Assembly: GCA_002280855.1 (NCBI GenBank) | Contig: NCEU01000001.1 | Coordinates: 310,001-374,000, forward strand | Direction of reading: 5' to 3' | DNA: 64,000 bases | From: Sphingomonadales bacterium 32-65-25 | GTDB taxonomy: Bacteria; Pseudomonadota; Alphaproteobacteria; Sphingomonadales; Sphingomonadaceae | Part shown: in pieces, positions 19,503 through 30,281 of the stretch | How the letters are laid out: each line of letters begins with the position of its first letter | Numbering within the stretch: the stretch's first letter is position 1 | Made by a program: the position numbers and the translations under genes | Notes under the pieces: model-generated | Told to the model about the DNA's origin: nothing | Database searches by the model: none | What the model saw: the letters and a program-made list of their open reading frames with translations, nothing else

Positions 19503-20680
19503 CAGAGGCTCCGGGTCGAGGCGAGAGAGCCGACAAACTTCTCGAACAGATACTGGCTGTCCTGCGGGCCGGGGCTGGCTTCGGGGTGATATTGCACGCT
19601 GAACGCCGGGCGGTCGGTGAGTTCAAGGCCGGCCAGCGTGCCATCGAACAGCGAGATGTGGGTGGGCCGCGCCGTCGCCGGCAGCGTTTCGGTGTCCACG
19701 GCAAAGCCATGGTTCATCGAGGTGATCTCGACCCGGCCATCGGAAAGCCGCTTCACCGGGTGGTTGGCACCGCGGTGGCCTTGCGTCATCTTCAGCGTCT
19801 TGGCGCCGACCGCGAGGCCGAGCAGCTGGTGGCCAAGGCAGATGCCAAACAGCGGCAGGCCGGCGTTCAAGATCTTCTGGATGGTCGGCACCGCATGCAC
19901 GCCCGTGGCTGCCGGATCGCCGGGGCCGTTGGACAGGAAGATGCCGGCCGGCTTCAGCGACATGATCTCGTCAAAGGTCGCGGTCGCCGGCACCACCGTG
20001 ACGCGCGCCCCGGCGGCGACCAGGTTGCGCAGGATGTTGCGCTTCATGCCATAATCAATGGCGACCACGTGCGGGCCATCCGGGTTGCCGCTGTGCACGG
20101 CATAGCCGCCGGCCAGCGTCCACAATCCATCATCCCAGCTGTAATTCTGGGTGGCGCTGATCACGCTGGCGAGGTCCATCCCCTCCAGCCCCGGCCACGC
20201 CTTGGCCTGGCTCAGCAGCTTCCTGACGTCGAACTGCCCGGCCTTGTTGTGGGCGATCACGCCATTGGGCGCGCCGCCTTCGCGGATGCGCTTGGTGAGA
20301 GATCGTGTGTCAACGCCGGAAATGCCGATGCGGCCCCACGCCTTCATCCAGTCGTCAAAGCGGCGCTGAGACCGGAAATTGGCGGCCGCGGTTACGGGCT
20401 CACGCACCACGCAGCCCAACGCGTGCGGGTTGGCGGATTCGATATCCTCGTTGTTGGCGCCCACATTGCCGATGTGCGGGAAGGTGAAGGTGATGATCTG
20501 CCCGGCATAGCTGGGATCGCTCATCACTTCCTGATAACCGGTCATCGCGGTGTTGAAGCAGACTTCGCCCACCGCCACGCCTTCGGCACCGAAACCATGG
20601 CCCCAGATGACGCTGCCATCGGCCAGAACCAATACCCCCGTCGCGCCTTTGGGTTGGGCGGGCGCAGGGGCGGCGGCCAT
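19502..20680 (-). CDS. carA: Carbamoyl-phosphate synthase small subunit
   Basis: A 392-residue glutaminase subunit. The N-terminal CarA domain is followed by a class I glutamine amidotransferase with nucleophile cysteine in [11 protein letters not shown] and the His-Glu pair in [11 protein letters not shown]. It feeds ammonia to CarB. AAGGAACC precedes the ATG by about 5 bases. The minus-strand upstream region holds TTGACG (20746-20741) and TAGGTC 17 bases on, a weak promoter candidate. It is divergent from the yqeY-dnaG-rpoD operon. Confidence 0.96.
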
Positions 20681-20740
20681 GGTCAGGTTCCTTCAGGTTG
20701 CGGGCAAACGGCGGGGGACCTAGGGGTGTAGGGCCACGGC

Positions 20741-20758
20741 GTCAATCTATTAATTGAC
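20741..20758. promoter_or_regulatory. GTCAAT-N6-ATTGAC inverted repeat in the carA/yqeY gap
   Basis: Perfect 6-bp arms around CTATTA lie 60 bases from carA and 61 from yqeY. The minus-strand arm doubles as the TTGACG -35 element of a weak carA promoter, so a bound protein could control carAB or both directions. Confidence 0.3.
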
Positions 20759-20819
20759 CGCCTGAGACGCTATCGAGCCCCAAAGATCAATCGGCATTTT
20801 TCACCACCGGAGATTCCCA

Positions 20820-21271
20820 TGTTGCGCGACGCCATCCAGACCGCCACCACCCAGGCCATGAAAGCCCGCGACAGCGCCCGGCTCGGCGCCCTGCGCCTGA
20901 TCAATGCCGCCTTGAAGAACAAGGATATCGAACTGCGCACCGGCACCGCGCCGGCCGACGATGACGTGCTGGTGGTCGACGTGCTGATGAAAATGGCCAA
21001 GCAGCGCCGCGAATCGATCGAGATGTATGTGGCCGGCAACCGCGCCGAACTGGCCGATGCCGAACGCGCCGAACTGAGCGTGATTGAAAGCTTTCTGCCC
21101 AAGCAGATGGACGATTCTGAAGCGCTGGCGGCGATCAAGGCCGTGGTGGCCGAAATCGGCGCCACCAACGTGAAGGACATGGGCCGCGTGATGGCCGTCG
21201 TGAAGGAGCGTTTTGCCGGCAAGATCGACATGAGCAAGGCAAGCGGGCTGGTGAAGGCCGCGCTGGGTTGA
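20820..21271 (+). CDS. yqeY: GatB/YqeY domain protein
   Basis: A 150-residue YqeY protein resembling the tRNA-binding tail of the GatB amidotransferase subunit. The motifs ARDSARLGALRLINAALKNKDIE and FLPKQMDDSEALAAIKAVV are diagnostic. Its exact role is unresolved. It opens the macromolecular-synthesis operon with dnaG and rpoD, and its TGA overlaps the TTG start of dnaG (TTGA). Confidence 0.92.
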
Positions 21272-23103
21272 GCCTCTCCCCCGCCTTCCTCGACGAATTG
21301 CGCGCCCGCGTGCCCGTTTCGGGCGTGGTCGGCCGGCGCGTGAAACTCACACGGGCGGGGCGGGAGATGAAGGGGTGCTGCCCCTTCCACAACGAGAAGT
21401 CGCCCAGTTTCTATGTGAACGATGAAAAGGGCTTTTATCACTGCTTCGGCTGCGGCGCGCATGGCGATGTCATCCGTTTCATGACCGACAACATGGGCCT
21501 GCCGTTCATGGAGGCGGTGAAGCAACTGGCGGCCGAAGCCGGGCTGGAAGTGCCCGCCCCTTCCCCCGAAGCGCGCCAGAAAGCGGAAGTGGCCGACAGC
21601 CTGGCTGAACTCACGGCCCGCGCCGCCACCTGGTTCCAGTCGCAACTTGCCGGAGACGGTGGGGCCGGTGCGCGCGCCTATATCGAGCGGCGTGGATTGC
21701 GGCCGGCAACGGTGAAGGCGTTCGCGCTGGGCTATTCCCCCGATTCGCGCACCGCGCTGCGCGGCCATCTGAAGGATGCGACCGCCGACAAGCTGCTGGA
21801 AGCCGGCCTGATCGGCAAGACCGATGAGGGCGACACCTACGACCGGTTCCGCGGCCGCCTGATGTTCCCGATCCGCGATGCGCGCGGGCGGGTGGTCGGC
21901 TTTGGCGGCCGCGCGCTGGGCGATGTGCAACCCAAATATCTCAACAGCGCCGATGGCCCGCTCTTCGACAAGGGGCGGCTGCTCTACAATCTGGATCAGG
22001 CCGGGCCGGCGGCGCGCAAATCGAACCGGCTGATCGTGGTCGAAGGCTATATGGACGTGATCGGCCTGGCCCAGGCCGGCCTGATCGAGGCGGTTGCCCC
22101 GCTCGGCACCGCGATGACCGAAACCCAGCTCATGCTGGCGTGGCGGCTGGTTGATGTGCCTTTGCTGTGTTTCGATGGCGACGCCGCCGGCCAGCGCGCC
22201 GCCACCCGCGCGGCCATGCGCGCCTTGCCGCTGCTGAAACCAGGCAAATCGCTGCGCATAGCCACCCTGCCACATGGCCAGGACCCGGACGATCTCTGCC
22301 GCACCGGCGGGGCTGCCGCCTTCGAAGCCGTGCTGGCCAGTGCCGTGCCGCTGATCGATCACATCTGGGCCATAGAAACCGCCGGGCTGGAACAGGCGAC
22401 CCCGGAACGCCGCGCCCAGGCCCGGCTGCAGCTGCGCGAAGCCGCCGCCGGAATCGCCGATCCCGATGTGCGTTCGCTTTATCAGGCCGAATTCAACCAG
22501 CGCTTTGAAGCAGCCTTCATGGCGCGCCCGCAGCGGGCGCCGTGGCAACCCCGCAAGCCAGGCGAAAAGTGGCAGCCGCCGATCCCCGGTGTATCGCCGG
22601 CTTTGAAGGCGATGGTGGCGCGCGGCCATGATCCGGTGATGGAGGCCGTGCTGGCCGGGCTGTTGTTGCGGCCCGGTCTGGCCGATGCCCATCACGATTC
22701 GCTGGCGGCGCTGCGGCCTGCAGATGCTGGTGATGCCGCCGTGCTCGGGGCCGTGCTGGCCGTGACGGCAGCGGACCATGGTCTTGAAAGCACTGCCCTG
22801 CTTGCCCACCTTAACGATATCGGGCTGGCGGCCGAGGCGGATCGCATCCGGCGCGGCAACGGCCTGAGGCTGAGTTTCACGCGGAGCGAAACCCCGGCGG
22901 GCGTGGCCAATGCGGATTTTGCCATGACGCTGGCCCAGGCCACGGCCCGGGCTGGATTGGTCGAAGCATTGGCTGAAGCCACCATAAGGTTCCAGTCCAG
23001 TCTGGACGAAGCGGACTGGGCCGCGCAGCAGGAACGGCGCCAGGAGATCGAGGCATTGGACGCGGCAATGATGGCTCTGGCGGAATCGCGGCGGGAAGGC
23101 TAA
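21268..23103 (+). CDS. dnaG: DNA primase
   Basis: A 611-residue primase that lays RNA primers at the replication fork. The CHC2 zinc finger is Cys38, His41, Cys59, Cys62. A TOPRIM core follows ([15 protein letters not shown], then [12 protein letters not shown]), and the C-terminus is a helical DnaB-binding domain. TTG 21268 is taken as start because it overlaps the yqeY stop and places the zinc finger at the usual distance. Length is normal for the family. Confidence 0.95.
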   Translation: MSLSPAFLDELRARVPVSGVVGRRVKLTRAGREMKGCCPFHNEKSPSFYVNDEKGFYHCFGCGAHGDVIRFMTDNMGLPFMEAVKQLAAEAGLEVPAPSPEARQKAEVADSLAELTARAATWFQSQLAGDGGAGARAYIERRGLRPATVKAFALGYSPDSRTALRGHLKDATADKLLEAGLIGKTDEGDTYDRFRGRLMFPIRDARGRVVGFGGRALGDVQPKYLNSADGPLFDKGRLLYNLDQAGPAARKSNRLIVVEGYMDVIGLAQAGLIEAVAPLGTAMTETQLMLAWRLVDVPLLCFDGDAAGQRAATRAAMRALPLLKPGKSLRIATLPHGQDPDDLCRTGGAAAFEAVLASAVPLIDHIWAIETAGLEQATPERRAQARLQLREAAAGIADPDVRSLYQAEFNQRFEAAFMARPQRAPWQPRKPGEKWQPPIPGVSPALKAMVARGHDPVMEAVLAGLLLRPGLADAHHDSLAALRPADAGDAAVLGAVLAVTAADHGLESTALLAHLNDIGLAAEADRIRRGNGLRLSFTRSETPAGVANADFAMTLAQATARAGLVEALAEATIRFQSSLDEADWAAQQERRQEIEALDAAMMALAESRREG

Positions 23104-23137
23104 GAGGCGCGGTATAATACGCACGCAGCTTCAGCCT

Positions 23138-23174
23138 GCCCCGCCAGAGGATGTCCTCAAGCGGGCGGGCTTTT
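23138..23174 (+). terminator. Hairpin with T-run between dnaG and rpoD
   Basis: A bulged 7-bp GC stem (23138-23145 with 23164-23170), an internal GAGG/CCTC helix and four Ts (23171-23174) lie in the 130-base gap before rpoD. A TATAAT sits at 23113-23118 just upstream. It may attenuate read-through from dnaG or regulate a promoter close to rpoD; no matching -35 box is visible. Confidence 0.6.
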
Positions 23175-23233
23175 ATACGTTTTTCATGGGTTTAACGCCG
23201 GCGCTGCCGGCCAGGGCAAGGACGCAGACTCGG

Positions 23234-25246
<2,013 letters not shown>

Positions 25247-25263
25247 GGCAAGCCATATTGCCA

Positions 25264-25307
25264 ACGTGATACAGGCGGTTGCCAAGTGCAGCCGCCTGTA
25301 TCACGTT
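25264..25307 (+). terminator. rpoD terminator
   Basis: A 14-bp perfect stem (CGTGATACAGGCGG with CCGCCTGTATCACG) around a 13-base loop is followed by TTTGGG. It ends the operon, but the next gene starts only about 9 bases later. Confidence 0.75.
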
Positions 25308-25313
25308 TGGGCC

Positions 25314-26924
25314 ATGATGATCCGCTCTGCCGCCGCTCTCACCGCGCTTCTGCTCTGCACATCGGCGGCACCCGCGCCTTCCCCGGCCAATCTGGCGCTG
25401 GCGGCCGCACTGGCGGCCAACATGTGCGGCCAGAGTGAAGGCACCGGCGCCGAAGCGGCACGCGGCGCCATCGTGCTGGTGCCCGGCCTCACCCCGGCGC
25501 ACATGCCGGTTTCAGACATGCCTTCCGCGCAGGCCTATTTCGATCAGGGCCTCGGCCAGCTTTGGGGCTTTGATTATGACGAGGCGCTGGAGAGTTTCCG
25601 CGAAGCGCGGCGGCGTGATCCGAATTGCGCCATGTGCAGCTGGGGCGAGGCGCTGGCGCTCGGCCCCTACATCAACAGCGGGCCAATCAACGCGGAAACC
25701 ATCGCCAAGGCCCACGCCCTCACCGCGCAGGCCTTGGACAGCAACCGGCTATCCGCGCGTGACCGCGCCCTTATGGAGGCCGTGCACGCCCGCCATGCCA
25801 CCGGCGGCAGCAAGGATGGCGTTCACGGCGATCTTTATGCCGATACGATGATCACGCTGGCCCAGCGCTGGCCGGATGACGATCTGGTCGCCATCCTCGC
25901 CGCCGAAGCCATCATGACCAGCCAGCCCTGGGACTATTGGGAAGCCGGCGGCAAGGTTCCGAAGACTCGCGCCGGCACGGCGCTGGCGCTGGTGGACAAG
26001 ATACTGGCCCGCACCCCCGATCAGCCGCAGGCCATCCACCTGCTGATCCACCTCACCGAAGCCAGCGCCAATCCGGCACGCGCGGCTGGCCCAGCGGCGC
26101 GATTGGGTGGCCTGGCGCCCGGTGCACCGCATATGGTGCACATGCCCAGCCACACCTGGTACCGCATCGGCCGCTTTGATGATGCCATTGCCGCCAACAA
26201 GAGCGCCATTGCCGCCGACGAAGCCTATGCCCGCGCGGTCGGAGCCGAACCGCGCTATTATGGCTATTTCAATCACCACACGCATTTCCTCGCCTCGGCC
26301 GCAGTGCAGATCGGCGACAAGGCCACCGCGCTGGCCGCCGCGGCCGGGCTGGAAGCTGCGATTGATTCCGCCGATGTCGCCCGATCGCCGTGGCTGGAAA
26401 TGCGATTGGTCACCGCCCTGCACACGCGGGCGCATTTCTTGTCGCCGGCTGAAATCCTCGCCCTGCCCCGGCCTGACAAGCGCCTGCGCCGGCTCGGCAT
26501 CGCCTGGCATGGCCTGCGCGCCGAAGCCTTGGCCCAGAGCGGCAACCCCGATGGCGCGGACGGTGAACTGAAGGCGCTGCGGCAGGCCCGCGATGGCCTG
26601 GAAACGCCGCGTCGCGGCAGGCGGGGCGGCGGGGCCCTGGAATTTGCCGCCATCGCCGATGCCGTCGCCCGCGGCCGCATCGCCACCGCGCGCGGAGACG
26701 TGGCAGGCGCGCTCAGGGCCTATGCCGCTGCCGAAGCCATCGAGGCCAACCTGCCCTATGCCGAACCGCCGCTGTGGCCGCTGCCAATCTCGGTGCTGTC
26801 GGGCCAATTGCGCGCCGCGCAGGGAGATCGCGCCGGGGCGGCCGCCGATTTCCGCCGCGCCCTGGCCCAGCGCCCGGGTCTGCGCCTCGCCAGCGATGGG
26901 CTTGCCGCTGCCAACGGCGCTTGA
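25314..26924 (+). CDS. Exported TPR-repeat protein of unknown function
   Basis: A 536-residue protein with a clear signal peptide (residues 1-20, MMIRSAAALTALLLCTSAAP) and helical repeats of TPR type throughout: the AQAYFDQGLGQLWGFDYDEALESFREARRRDPNCAMCSWGEALALGP region near residue 65, and HMPSHTWYRIGRFDDAIAANKSAIAAD in the middle. Proteins of this type are widespread in Proteobacteria without an assigned role. ATG 25314 or 25317 starts the signal peptide; neither has a ribosome site because the rpoD terminator lies directly before them. It is not part of the rpoD operon by function. Confidence 0.75.
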   Translation: MMIRSAAALTALLLCTSAAPAPSPANLALAAALAANMCGQSEGTGAEAARGAIVLVPGLTPAHMPVSDMPSAQAYFDQGLGQLWGFDYDEALESFREARRRDPNCAMCSWGEALALGPYINSGPINAETIAKAHALTAQALDSNRLSARDRALMEAVHARHATGGSKDGVHGDLYADTMITLAQRWPDDDLVAILAAEAIMTSQPWDYWEAGGKVPKTRAGTALALVDKILARTPDQPQAIHLLIHLTEASANPARAAGPAARLGGLAPGAPHMVHMPSHTWYRIGRFDDAIAANKSAIAADEAYARAVGAEPRYYGYFNHHTHFLASAAVQIGDKATALAAAAGLEAAIDSADVARSPWLEMRLVTALHTRAHFLSPAEILALPRPDKRLRRLGIAWHGLRAEALAQSGNPDGADGELKALRQARDGLETPRRGRRGGGALEFAAIADAVARGRIATARGDVAGALRAYAAAEAIEANLPYAEPPLWPLPISVLSGQLRAAQGDRAGAAADFRRALAQRPGLRLASDGLAAANGA

Positions 26925-27073
26925 TCCGGCGCAGGCGCAGCCGTTTCTTCATTCATCAAACCGTAACAGGTGATGCTGCATTGCAACGCTGCAGCGGCAT
27001 TTGGCGCGGTGGCAGCGGCATCGGCCAGACGCCGCTTGTGGCAGATTGTCGCGATGGGCTATCGGAAGAGCCA

Positions 27074-27769
27074 ATGAAGATGGGTCTTACTCTGCTTGTC
27101 CTGCCAGCGCTGTCCAGCTTACTATTGGCTGCAGCGCCTGCCGATGAATTGCGGCTGGAACCATTGCGCGAAGCGATCATCTCGGACGCCCGCACCGCCG
27201 ATCCGGCGACCATCGCCTTTGATCGCACCACCACGGCGGTCCGTCGCGGCCCTGGCATCAAGGAAAAGACCGTCACCGTCGAGCGTTGGGACGGCAAGCG
27301 CTGGTCGCTGCTCAGCGTCAACGGCAACCCCCCCAGTGCCAATCATCTGAAGACATTCCGCAAGGCCACCGCGGCCAACCCGGTACCCGGCTATCACCGC
27401 ATGGCGTCACTTCTGGCGGCGGCGTCAAATGTCACGGTGGACAGTGACGGCCGCAAGACGCTGACGATCCCGGTGCTGCCGGCCGGCACCGTGCGCACCG
27501 ACACCGGCGACATTTCCAGCCACCTGTCTGGCGAAGCGGTGATCGCCAGCAACGACGGCAAGCCCTATGTCGCCCGTCTGAAGGTGCGCGCCCGCGAGAA
27601 TTTCAAGCTGAACCTGCTGATCAAGGTGACCAATTTCGAGCAGATCAGCGATTATCGTCTTGGCCCCGATGGGCGTCCTCGCCTGGCCAGCCAATCAGCC
27701 GACAGCAAGGGCAGCATGTTCGGCTTCGTCGGCGGCCAGACCGACGAAGTCGTATACGCCTACCGCTGA
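27074..27769 (+). CDS. Exported hypothetical protein
   Basis: A 231-residue protein with a signal peptide (residues 1-21, LLVLPALSSLLLAAAPA) and a probable beta-rich mature part. No domain was recognised. GGAAGAG precedes ATG 27074 by 4 bases, which supports the start. The 150 bases before it show nothing beyond that site. Its stop abuts the stop of the convergent gene with no spacer. Periplasmic or outer-membrane location is inferred from the signal peptide only. Confidence 0.65.
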   Translation: MKMGLTLLVLPALSSLLLAAAPADELRLEPLREAIISDARTADPATIAFDRTTTAVRRGPGIKEKTVTVERWDGKRWSLLSVNGNPPSANHLKTFRKATAANPVPGYHRMASLLAAASNVTVDSDGRKTLTIPVLPAGTVRTDTGDISSHLSGEAVIASNDGKPYVARLKVRARENFKLNLLIKVTNFEQISDYRLGPDGRPRLASQSADSKGSMFGFVGGQTDEVVYAYR

Positions 27770-29296
27770 TCAGCGCTTCACCGGTTCGGGCGCCTTGTAC
27801 TGGCTGCCCAACGCCGCTTCGATATCGGCCACCTTCAGCGCCCGGCCTGCCTGCGCGGCAAACAGTGCATCGGCGGGCGTCACATATTCGATGATCGACA
27901 CCCGCGAGTTGAGCCCCACCCGCGCGGTGCCTGGCAGGATGAAGTTCAGCAGCACGGCAAAACGATCCTGGCCCTTGGCCCTGGTGGCGCGGGCAGCGGC
28001 AACCAGCAGCGCTTCCGTGGCGGTATCCAGCGCCGCGGCCCGCGCCGAGGTGATCCCGGTGGCGGCGCCATCGCGCACCGGCTTGGGCTGCATGGTCTTG
28101 GCTGTAGGCAGCATCGCCTTGCCGAATTCCTGCGCTTCGCTCGGTTCTTCCCAGCGTGGCAGCAGCGCTACCGCTAGGTTCAGCACGCCCTTGCCGGTAA
28201 GACCGTCGCGCGCCACCTTTATGGCATCAGCGCGGATCTTGGCCGGGTCCACCCCCGGCGCCGTGCCCGGCCCGGCCTTGACCTGCACATTGGCGATGAT
28301 CTGGGCAGTGAGCGACGCCGGCGACAGCCAGCGCGGCCGGCCCGCCAGAAAGCCCTTGGCCTCCTCCAGCTGTCCCTTGTTCAGCGCCACTTGCGCCTTG
28401 GCCAGTTGCACCAGCTCATCAGCACGGGCGACCTGCTGCGCTGCTGTCTGCGCCGCCTGATCGGTGCCGCCGGCCTTGGCGGCCAGTTCATCGATATCCT
28501 GCCCCACCCGTGCCAGCGTCGCCTCCGCGCCCGCCGTGTCGCCGGCCAGCGCCTGCACCGCGGCCTGCCGCGCCAGCGTGACGACGCCGGGCTTCTGCAA
28601 CATTGCCACTAGTGTCTTCATGCTGGCCGCCGCGCCGGCCCACTCGCCGGCGCCTTCCTGGTGTTGGCTGTGCCGCACATTGGGCTGCAGCCGCCATAGC
28701 CGGTCCAGCAACAGCCGCTCATCCGCCGTGATCTCCGGCGTCAACGCCATGATGCGCAGCGCTTCCTCGGTCAGGAAAGTGGCATTGGGACGGGCGTTGG
28801 CCGCAGCCGCCGACAGGCGTTCGGCTTCGGCCTGGTTGTTCTGCGACAGCCGGGCCAATGCCTCCAGCACCAGCGTGGACGGCCCGATATTGCGATCGAA
28901 ATGCGCTCGCACCAGCGGGGTCAGCTCCACGGCGCGGGCGGCTTTGGCATCGGCAATGGCGTCGTCGAAACGGCCCATCTCGAACTGGCGCACACCGCGC
29001 ATCAACAGCACTTCGGCGCGGCGCACCGGGTTGCCGGTGGTGCGGCTGTCGGTCAGGGCTTCGGTACAGGCGGTGATGCCTTCTTCGCCGGCCTTGCGCG
29101 CCGAAGTATTGTCCGCCTCGGCACTGCCGAACAGGCCCAGTGTGCCCAGCACGACGAGACCGCGACCCAGTTGTTCGCCGGGTGTCTGCCGCCGGCCATA
29201 GCCATCGCATTTCAGCAGCGCCGAAGGTTCGGCAAGGGCCGGCGCCGCAGCCAGCAACAACGCCCCGGCAATCCCGAGACGAACAACACGCGACAT
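27770..29296 (-). CDS. Exported TPR-like helical protein of unknown function
   Basis: A 508-residue protein with a signal peptide (residues 1-22, ending PALAEP). The mature region is Ala/Leu-rich and helical with TPR-like stretches (RAEVLLMRGVRQFEMGRFDDAIADAKAARAV near residue 95). One cysteine follows the signal (LLKCDGYG), but it is not a lipobox. No enzymatic motif is visible. It stands alone, divergent from the MoxR gene and convergent with the preceding exported protein. Confidence 0.7.
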   Translation of the reverse strand: MSRVVRLGIAGALLLAAAPALAEPSALLKCDGYGRRQTPGEQLGRGLVVLGTLGLFGSAEADNTSARKAGEEGITACTEALTDSRTTGNPVRRAEVLLMRGVRQFEMGRFDDAIADAKAARAVELTPLVRAHFDRNIGPSTLVLEALARLSQNNQAEAERLSAAAANARPNATFLTEEALRIMALTPEITADERLLLDRLWRLQPNVRHSQHQEGAGEWAGAAASMKTLVAMLQKPGVVTLARQAAVQALAGDTAGAEATLARVGQDIDELAAKAGGTDQAAQTAAQQVARADELVQLAKAQVALNKGQLEEAKGFLAGRPRWLSPASLTAQIIANVQVKAGPGTAPGVDPAKIRADAIKVARDGLTGKGVLNLAVALLPRWEEPSEAQEFGKAMLPTAKTMQPKPVRDGAATGITSARAAALDTATEALLVAAARATRAKGQDRFAVLLNFILPGTARVGLNSRVSIIEYVTPADALFAAQAGRALKVADIEAALGSQYKAPEPVKR

Positions 29297-29426
29297 GAAA
29301 TACCCCCCTGGATAGACCCTGTTCTTGTTATTGCGGCGTTATGGCACTGGCCCGCCCTTGGCACAATGACAGGATTGCCAGCCCGCGCGCGCGACTTTAG
29401 CTGTGGTGCACGAAGGGGATTTCAGC

Positions 29427-30272
29427 ATGCGTTTCGAAGGCACCACCGGTTACGTTGCCACCGATGATCTGAAGGTTGCGGTCAACGCCGCTGTCACCTT
29501 GCGCCGGCCACTGCTGGTGAAGGGTGAGCCCGGCACCGGCAAGACGGTTCTGGCCCAGCAGATCGCCGCTGCTTTCGATGCGCCGCTGATCGAATGGAAC
29601 GTCAAATCCACCACCAAGGCCCAGCAGGGCCTGTATGAATATGATGCGGTGAGCCGCCTACGTGACAGCCAGTTGGGCGATCCGCGCGTTTCCGACATTT
29701 CCAACTACATCCGCCGCGGCAAGATGTGGGAAGCCTTCACATCCGAAAAACTGCCGGTGCTGCTGATCGACGAGATCGACAAGGCCGATATCGAGTTCCC
29801 CAACGATCTGCTCACCGAGCTCGATCGCATGGAGTTCGACGTTTACGAGACTGGCGAGCGCATCAAGGCCACCCAGCGCCCGATCGTGATCATCACAAGC
29901 AACAACGAAAAGGAACTACCCGACGCGTTCCTGCGCCGCTGTTTCTTCCACTATATCAAGTTCCCGGATCGCGACACGATGGAAGCCATCGTGCGGGTGC
30001 ATTATCCCAACATCCAGCGGGCGCTCGTGGCCGAAGCCATGAACATCTTCTTCGACATGCGCGAAGTGCCGGGCATGAAGAAGAAGCCCTCCACCAGCGA
30101 GTTGCTGGATTGGCTGAAGCTGCTGATGCACGAGGATCTGCCCATCGACGTGCTGCGCAACCGCGACACCAAGAGCCTGATCCCGCCGCTGCACGGCGCG
30201 CTGCTGAAGAACGAAGCCGACGTGATGCTGTTCGAACGGCTGGCCTTCATGAGTCGCAGAGGTCAGGCCTGA
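29427..30272 (+). CDS. MoxR-family AAA+ ATPase
   Basis: A 281-residue AAA+ ATPase of the MoxR type. Walker A is GEPGTGKT (33-40), Walker B is VLLIDEIDKAD (Asp115, Glu116), and sensor 1 is ITSNNEKELPDAFLRRC. MoxR ATPases act as chaperones for metalloenzyme or complex assembly, with a VWA-domain partner. The partner here is most likely the CoxE-like gene at 35405, five kilobases away on the same strand. ATG 29427 follows GAAGGGG by 9 bases. Confidence 0.9.
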   Translation: MRFEGTTGYVATDDLKVAVNAAVTLRRPLLVKGEPGTGKTVLAQQIAAAFDAPLIEWNVKSTTKAQQGLYEYDAVSRLRDSQLGDPRVSDISNYIRRGKMWEAFTSEKLPVLLIDEIDKADIEFPNDLLTELDRMEFDVYETGERIKATQRPIVIITSNNEKELPDAFLRRCFFHYIKFPDRDTMEAIVRVHYPNIQRALVAEAMNIFFDMREVPGMKKKPSTSELLDWLKLLMHEDLPIDVLRNRDTKSLIPPLHGALLKNEADVMLFERLAFMSRRGQA

Positions 30273-30281
30273 GCCTTTCGC

